A DNA stretch of 11,832 bases from Mageeibacillus sp. UBA5734 (GTDB lineage: Bacteria; Bacillota; Clostridia; Saccharofermentanales; UBA5734), in contig DIGA01000101.1 in NCBI GenBank assembly GCA_002419365.1, positions 1,083-12,914 of the forward strand, given 5' to 3'. Positions 8,451-11,832 of the stretch are shown piece by piece. Below the pieces are notes generated by a model, which was not told the origin of the DNA, ran no database searches, and saw only the letters and a program-made list of their open reading frames with translations. Within the stretch, counting starts at the first letter, position 1; every line of letters begins with the position of its first letter. Both the position numbers and the translations under genes were made by a program.

Positions 8451-9953
8451 TTACTTGCCAACGCAAAAACGGCTGAAAATTGTCTCGATCAGGGTATCGC
8501 TGACCAGGTCGCCCGTGATTTCGGCCAGATTCTCGAGAGCACTGCGCACCAGGGCTGCGACGAGGTCCAGCAGGTCACCGCGGGACAGTTCCAATGAGGC
8601 CGCTTCAAGGCTGGACAGGGTCTTGTCCAGGCAGGCCTTGTGGCGGCTGGATGTGACCAGGGCTTCATCAGCCTGGGCACTGCCGGCCTGTTCATACCGG
8701 GCCACAATCGCCTGGCGGATGGCAGGCAATCCTTCCAAAGTCTGGGCAGAAAAGGAAACCAGAGGCAAGTCGGGTAACTCGGCTGCCAGCCAATCACGCA
8801 AGGGTTCACTGGAGGCCAGGTCGTCTTTGCCGGCGACGAGCAGCAGGGCATCGGTTTTTTCCGCCAGATCGCGCAATTCGTCCAGTTCTTCGTCCAGATT
8901 AGAGGTGTCGTACCGGGCCACGTCCGCCTGGGGCAAATCACCTGGCCAGTCATCCGGCGGTGAAATCAGCCACAGGACCAGGTCCGCCTCGAGAATGGCT
9001 GAACGGGCGCGGTCCACGCCGATCCGTTCGACCAGGTCAGATGTATCACGCAGCCCGGCCGTGTCAATCAGGCGGACCGGTATACCACCGATATCGACCA
9101 GTTCTTCTACGGTATCCCTGGTTGTTCCCGCCACTGGCGTGACGATGGCCCGGTCATAGCCGGCCAGGGTATTGAGGAGGGATGATTTGCCGGCATTGGG
9201 CCGGCCGACGATCACGACCGTGAAACCTTCTGAGAGCAGGCGGCCCTGGCGGAAACTGGCTGCCAGGGTTGCCACCTGGGCGATTGCACCGGACAGGCGG
9301 TTCATCAAGCCCACCTGGACCTGCTCGCTCTCCTCATGTTCCGGATATTCAAGCACCAGTTCCAGTTGTGCGAGCAAAGCATAAAGATCATTGCGCACCG
9401 CCTGGACTTCACGGGACAGCTGGCCCTGCAGCTGGCGGGCTGCTGCCCGGGCGCGCTTGCCGGCCGCCGAGGATATCAGATCCATGACAGCCTCAGCCTG
9501 GGCCAAGTCCAGCTTGCCATTGAGAAAGGCACGGCGGGTGAATTCACCCGGACCTGCAGGTTGGACCCCGAGGCTGTATAGCAAGTCCAGGATGGTCTGG
9601 CGAACGGCCGTACCACCATGGCAGGTGATTTCATAGACATCCTCGCCAGTAAAGGAATGGGGCGCGGCAAAACAGGTCAGGACAACCTGGTCGACTGGTA
9701 CCTGTTGCGTTGAGAGTGGATCGACAATCCAGCCGGGTGCACAGGTATAGCCGGGCATGGCGTCAGCCGCAGGAAAACGGGCACTTTGCGGCCGGAAAAC
9801 CGCCGCTGCAACAGCCTTGCTGGCGGGTCCCGACAAGCGAATCAGTGCCACTCCGCTCGTTCCCGGCGGCGTGGCACTGGCTGCAATTGTTTCATTCAAT
9901 TGGACAGAATCGATCCTCATGGCTTCTGTTTGTTTTGTTCTGGCCTCAGACAT
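8451..9953 (-). CDS. mnmE: tRNA modification GTPase MnmE (TrmE) with atypical G4 motif
   Basis: A GTP- and folate-binding partner of MnmG in wobble-uridine modification. From the chosen ATG it is 500 aa, against about 450-460 for the family. The N-terminal tetrahydrofolate-binding domain (about 20-140) includes ETIAASATPPG and AGPGEFTRRAFLNGKLDL. The inserted G domain has G1 GRPNAGKSS (250-258), G2 GTTRD (276-280), G3 DTAG (297-300) and G5-like SFSA (400-403). The expected G4 NKxD is GKDD (375-378), and the G3-G4 segment is some 13-18 residues longer than in E. coli or B. subtilis. The C-terminal FCVGK with the conserved Cys497 is intact. The start is uncertain. ATG 9953 forms ATGTCTGA with the jag stop, like the next junction, but lacks a clear ribosome binding site. 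ATG 9920 gives a more family-like N-terminus. GTG 10013 would overlap jag by 68 bases. Confidence 0.95.
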   Translation of the reverse strand: MSEARTKQTEAMRIDSVQLNETIAASATPPGTSGVALIRLSGPASKAVAAAVFRPQSARFPAADAMPGYTCAPGWIVDPLSTQQVPVDQVVLTCFAAPHSFTGEDVYEITCHGGTAVRQTILDLLYSLGVQPAGPGEFTRRAFLNGKLDLAQAEAVMDLISSAAGKRARAAARQLQGQLSREVQAVRNDLYALLAQLELVLEYPEHEESEQVQVGLMNRLSGAIAQVATLAASFRQGRLLSEGFTVVIVGRPNAGKSSLLNTLAGYDRAIVTPVAGTTRDTVEELVDIGGIPVRLIDTAGLRDTSDLVERIGVDRARSAILEADLVLWLISPPDDWPGDLPQADVARYDTSNLDEELDELRDLAEKTDALLLVAGKDDLASSEPLRDWLAAELPDLPLVSFSAQTLEGLPAIRQAIVARYEQAGSAQADEALVTSSRHKACLDKTLSSLEAASLELSRGDLLDLVAALVRSALENLAEITGDLVSDTLIETIFSRFCVGK

Positions 9954-10653
9954 CCGCGGGGGCGATGACAATCCGGCGCTCGGGTTCTTCGCCTTCACTG
10001 TAGGTGGTGACACCCGGATAGTCCTGCAGGGCTGTATGGACGATCCGGCGTTCGGCTGGATTCATCGGATCCATTTTGAAGGCACGGCCACTTCTGGCGA
10101 CCTTCTCTGCAGAACGCTCTGCCATGCTGATCAGGGTGCTTTCACGCCGGCGACGGTAGCCGCCGATGTCGACCGAGACGCGCAGGCGGTTTTCGCTCTG
10201 CTTGTTCGCGACCAGGGTAGCCAGGTACTGGATGGCGTCCAGGGTTTCACCATGGTGGCCAATCGCAGCACCGACATCGTGACCGCTGATGTCAATATGC
10301 AGGGTATCGCCTTCGCGGTAGGAGCTGATTTTGCCGTGGATGCCGATTCCGGACAGGATGGCGGCCACATAGGCGGTTGTTTCAGCTTCTTCAGCCGACT
10401 CAGGTTCATCGGTGTATTCATCATCCCCATAATAAGCCGGGGCTTCGTCGTTGGCAGGGCTCGGATGGAGCACTTCCTCGTCGATGCTGACCCGGACACG
10501 GGCCGGGCGGCGACCGATGCCCAGGACTCCGCCCGGAACACCTTCGTCGATGACTTCTATGATGACTTCCTCAGATGTGACGCCCAATTCCTCGAGCGCT
10601 TCGTTGATGGCTTCCTCGACAGTCTTGCCAGTCTTCTCAACCATTGTGGCCAT
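9946..10653 (-). CDS. jag: Jag/KhpB-type RNA-binding protein (Jag-N, KH, R3H)
   Basis: A cytosolic RNA-binding protein of the SpoIIIJ-associated family (KhpB/EloR in streptococci), linked there to cell elongation and division. At 235 aa the domain order is complete. The Jag-N domain is at about 5-55 (KTVEEAINEALEELG... GVLGIGRRPARVRV). An acidic linker spans 58-92. The KH domain (about 95-162) has the GxxG loop GHHG at 132-135, and the R3H domain (about 168-232) has its Arg202-x3-His206 pair. The start ATG 10653 is preceded by GGAGG (10663-10667), 9 bases away, so the gene overlaps the end of yidC by 17 bases. An in-frame ATG at 10644 would remove three residues. Its place between yidC and mnmE is the standard one in Firmicutes. 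Confidence 0.96.
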   Translation of the reverse strand: MATMVEKTGKTVEEAINEALEELGVTSEEVIIEVIDEGVPGGVLGIGRRPARVRVSIDEEVLHPSPANDEAPAYYGDDEYTDEPESAEEAETTAYVAAILSGIGIHGKISSYREGDTLHIDISGHDVGAAIGHHGETLDAIQYLATLVANKQSENRLRVSVDIGGYRRRRESTLISMAERSAEKVARSGRAFKMDPMNPAERRIVHTALQDYPGVTTYSEGEEPERRIVIAPADV

Positions 10654-11629
10654 GTGCTTTATCCTCCAGTTTGCGGGTGAACAGGAAATAAATCAAAACG
10701 CTCTGGATGATCATCATGATGTTGCCGATGATCCAGTAAAGGCCCAGGGCAGCGGGCATGGTGAACGTGGTCCAGAGCATGAACAGCGGCATCATGATGT
10801 TCATGGATTTCATCATGGATTCAGACTTGTCCTCGGGAGTCTGGCCAGCACGGGCTGGATTGAGTTTCTCCCGTTCTTTATCCTCTGCTTTTTTCTTGCG
10901 GTTCGGCATGGTCATGGTCGAGATCCGCATCTGGACCAGGGTGGTCAGGACGACCAGGAGCGGGAAAACCAGCAACGGCAGGTATTCAGCCTGTCCGGCA
11001 CCGAAAAGGTCGGCGGGTTTCCAGCTGGGCGTCAGGCCCAGGTTCATGCCGAGAAATTCAACATCGATGAACTGGCGCAATTCGATCAGGCCCTGGCTGA
11101 CAACCTGGCCCAGCGAGGATGCGCTTGCGTTCAAAGCATTGATCAAAGGGATGTTGTTGGTGACGGCATTTTTGGCGTCGGTTTCACTGATCAGGCTGGC
11201 AGCCTTGAGAAAGTCGCCGATTTTGGTGATGTTTTCCGTAGAGACCTGCATGACACGAACCAGAGGTGCGCGGAAAATCTGGAAAATCGGCCAGATGATC
11301 AAGAGCTGCAGGATCGCCGGCAAACAACCGGACAAAGGTGAAGCGCCGTGTTTCTTGTAAAGCTCCATCTGGAGCTCACTCTGCCTGGCCTTGTCATTGG
11401 GGTGCAGCCGCTGGATCTCGGCCAGCTCGCCCTGCAGGGCTTGCTGCTTGATCATGGCTTTCTGCTGGTGGACACCGAGCGGGATCATCAGGCCGCGCAG
11501 CACCACCGTGAAGACGATGATGACCAGGCCATAGTTATCAAACAGATTGTACAGGAAGCGCATTGCCCAGCCAAAGGCAATGTACAGGGGGTCAAACAGG
11601 CTAACGAGGCTTACAACTGCCAGGTCCAT
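10637..11629 (-). CDS. yidC: Membrane protein insertase YidC (Oxa1/SpoIIIJ family)
   Basis: An integral membrane insertase that places small or Sec-dependent proteins in the cytoplasmic membrane. It is 330 aa, the Gram-positive short form without the large periplasmic domain of proteobacterial YidC. The first core helix (about 33-52) carries the conserved Arg45 in the hydrophilic groove. A charged cytoplasmic hairpin (about 55-95) is followed by the family signature KKHGASPLSGCLPAILQ (92-108). Further hydrophobic segments lie at about 103-120, 216-234, 277-298 and 298-318, with a Lys/Glu-rich cytoplasmic loop at 243-271. The N-terminus shows no obvious lipobox, unlike B. subtilis SpoIIIJ. The start is supported by AAGGAG (11641-11646) inside the end of yidD. 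It begins 5 bases after the yidD stop and overlaps jag. Confidence 0.97.
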   Translation of the reverse strand: MDLAVVSLVSLFDPLYIAFGWAMRFLYNLFDNYGLVIIVFTVVLRGLMIPLGVHQQKAMIKQQALQGELAEIQRLHPNDKARQSELQMELYKKHGASPLSGCLPAILQLLIIWPIFQIFRAPLVRVMQVSTENITKIGDFLKAASLISETDAKNAVTNNIPLINALNASASSLGQVVSQGLIELRQFIDVEFLGMNLGLTPSWKPADLFGAGQAEYLPLLVFPLLVVLTTLVQMRISTMTMPNRKKKAEDKEREKLNPARAGQTPEDKSESMMKSMNIMMPLFMLWTTFTMPAALGLYWIIGNIMMIIQSVLIYFLFTRKLEDKAHGHNG

Positions 11630-11634
11630 CGCGT

Positions 11635-11832
11635 TTAGTTCTCCTTGTGATGGTGCGGGGGCACCGGGTCATAACCGCCTTTGCTGAATGGGTTGCAGCG
11701 CAGGATGCGCCAGACCGACAGCAGGGTTCCTTTGCATGCGCCGTGAGTTTCAATCGCTTCCACGGCATACTGGGAGCAAGTGGGCAAATAGCGGCACGAC
11801 GCACCTGTGTGGGGTGAAATCGTCCGCTGGTA
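11635..11832 (-). CDS. yidD: Membrane protein insertion efficiency factor YidD (5' end missing)
   Basis: The frame is open from the right edge of the window to a TAA stop and gives the last 65 residues of a small protein of about 70-90 aa; the start lies outside. Family hallmarks are clear: YQRTISPHTGASCRYLPTCS, then QYAVEAIETHG, KGTLL and RILRCNPFSKGGYDPVP. The Cys residues of the CRY/PTCS and RCNPF segments are conserved in this family. YidD is a membrane-associated protein that assists YidC-dependent insertion, and the gene typically lies between rnpA and yidC, as the position here suggests. The C-terminal His-rich PPHHHKEN tail overlaps the yidC ribosome binding site. Confidence 0.95.
   Translation of the reverse strand, partial: YQRTISPHTGASCRYLPTCSQYAVEAIETHGACKGTLLSVWRILRCNPFSKGGYDPVPPHHHKEN

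Overview
The window looks like a chromosomal segment from a fermentative Gram-positive anaerobe of the Firmicutes/Clostridia type. The coding DNA is moderately GC-rich and the intergenic DNA AT-rich. Three things point this way: strong AGGAGG-type ribosome binding sites, a Firmicutes-style rRNA leader motif, and the origin-proximal gene order yidD-yidC-jag-mnmE-mnmG-rsmG. I cannot name a genus. Almost everything is on the minus strand. Since the yidD cluster normally follows rpmH-rnpA next to dnaA/oriC, the origin is probably just beyond the right edge, with the genes transcribed away from it on the leading strand.

Right part (5667-11832, minus strand): a tight operon that enters at the right edge with a yidD lacking its 5' end, then yidC (membrane protein insertase), jag (KH/R3H RNA-binding protein), mnmE and mnmG (the two subunits of the tRNA wobble-uridine modification enzyme) and rsmG (16S rRNA methyltransferase). 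Most neighbours overlap by 8-17 bases or are separated by a few bases. Two junctions, jag/mnmE and mnmG/rsmG, use the same 8-base stop/start overlap, ATGNCTGA.

Middle (2868-5666, minus strand): gyrA follows rsmG, where noc or parA/parB often sit in other Firmicutes. It has its own extended -10 promoter, whose TG element is part of the rsmG stop codon, and it ends at a U-tailed terminator. A second, symmetric terminator separates it from the convergent ldh.

Left part (1-2843): a plus-strand L-lactate dehydrogenase-like gene (ldh) and a divergent minus-strand iron-type alcohol dehydrogenase, both NAD(P)H-consuming fermentation enzymes. They share a 326-base intergenic region. In it the ldh promoter carries a cre-like box over its -35 and a 15-bp-arm palindrome over its -10 and start point, so ldh looks tightly regulated. 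At the far left a strong minus-strand promoter (TTGACG, 17 bases, TACTAT) and a conserved leader motif suggest that an rRNA operon begins just outside the window.

I found no wholly new system. The points most worth a second look are: LDH with Arg at the lactate/malate discriminator position; MnmE with a GKDD fourth GTPase motif instead of NKxD and a longer G3-G4 segment; GyrA with natural Ala at the quinolone-contact Ser position and a 50-residue acidic tail; and the ldh control region.
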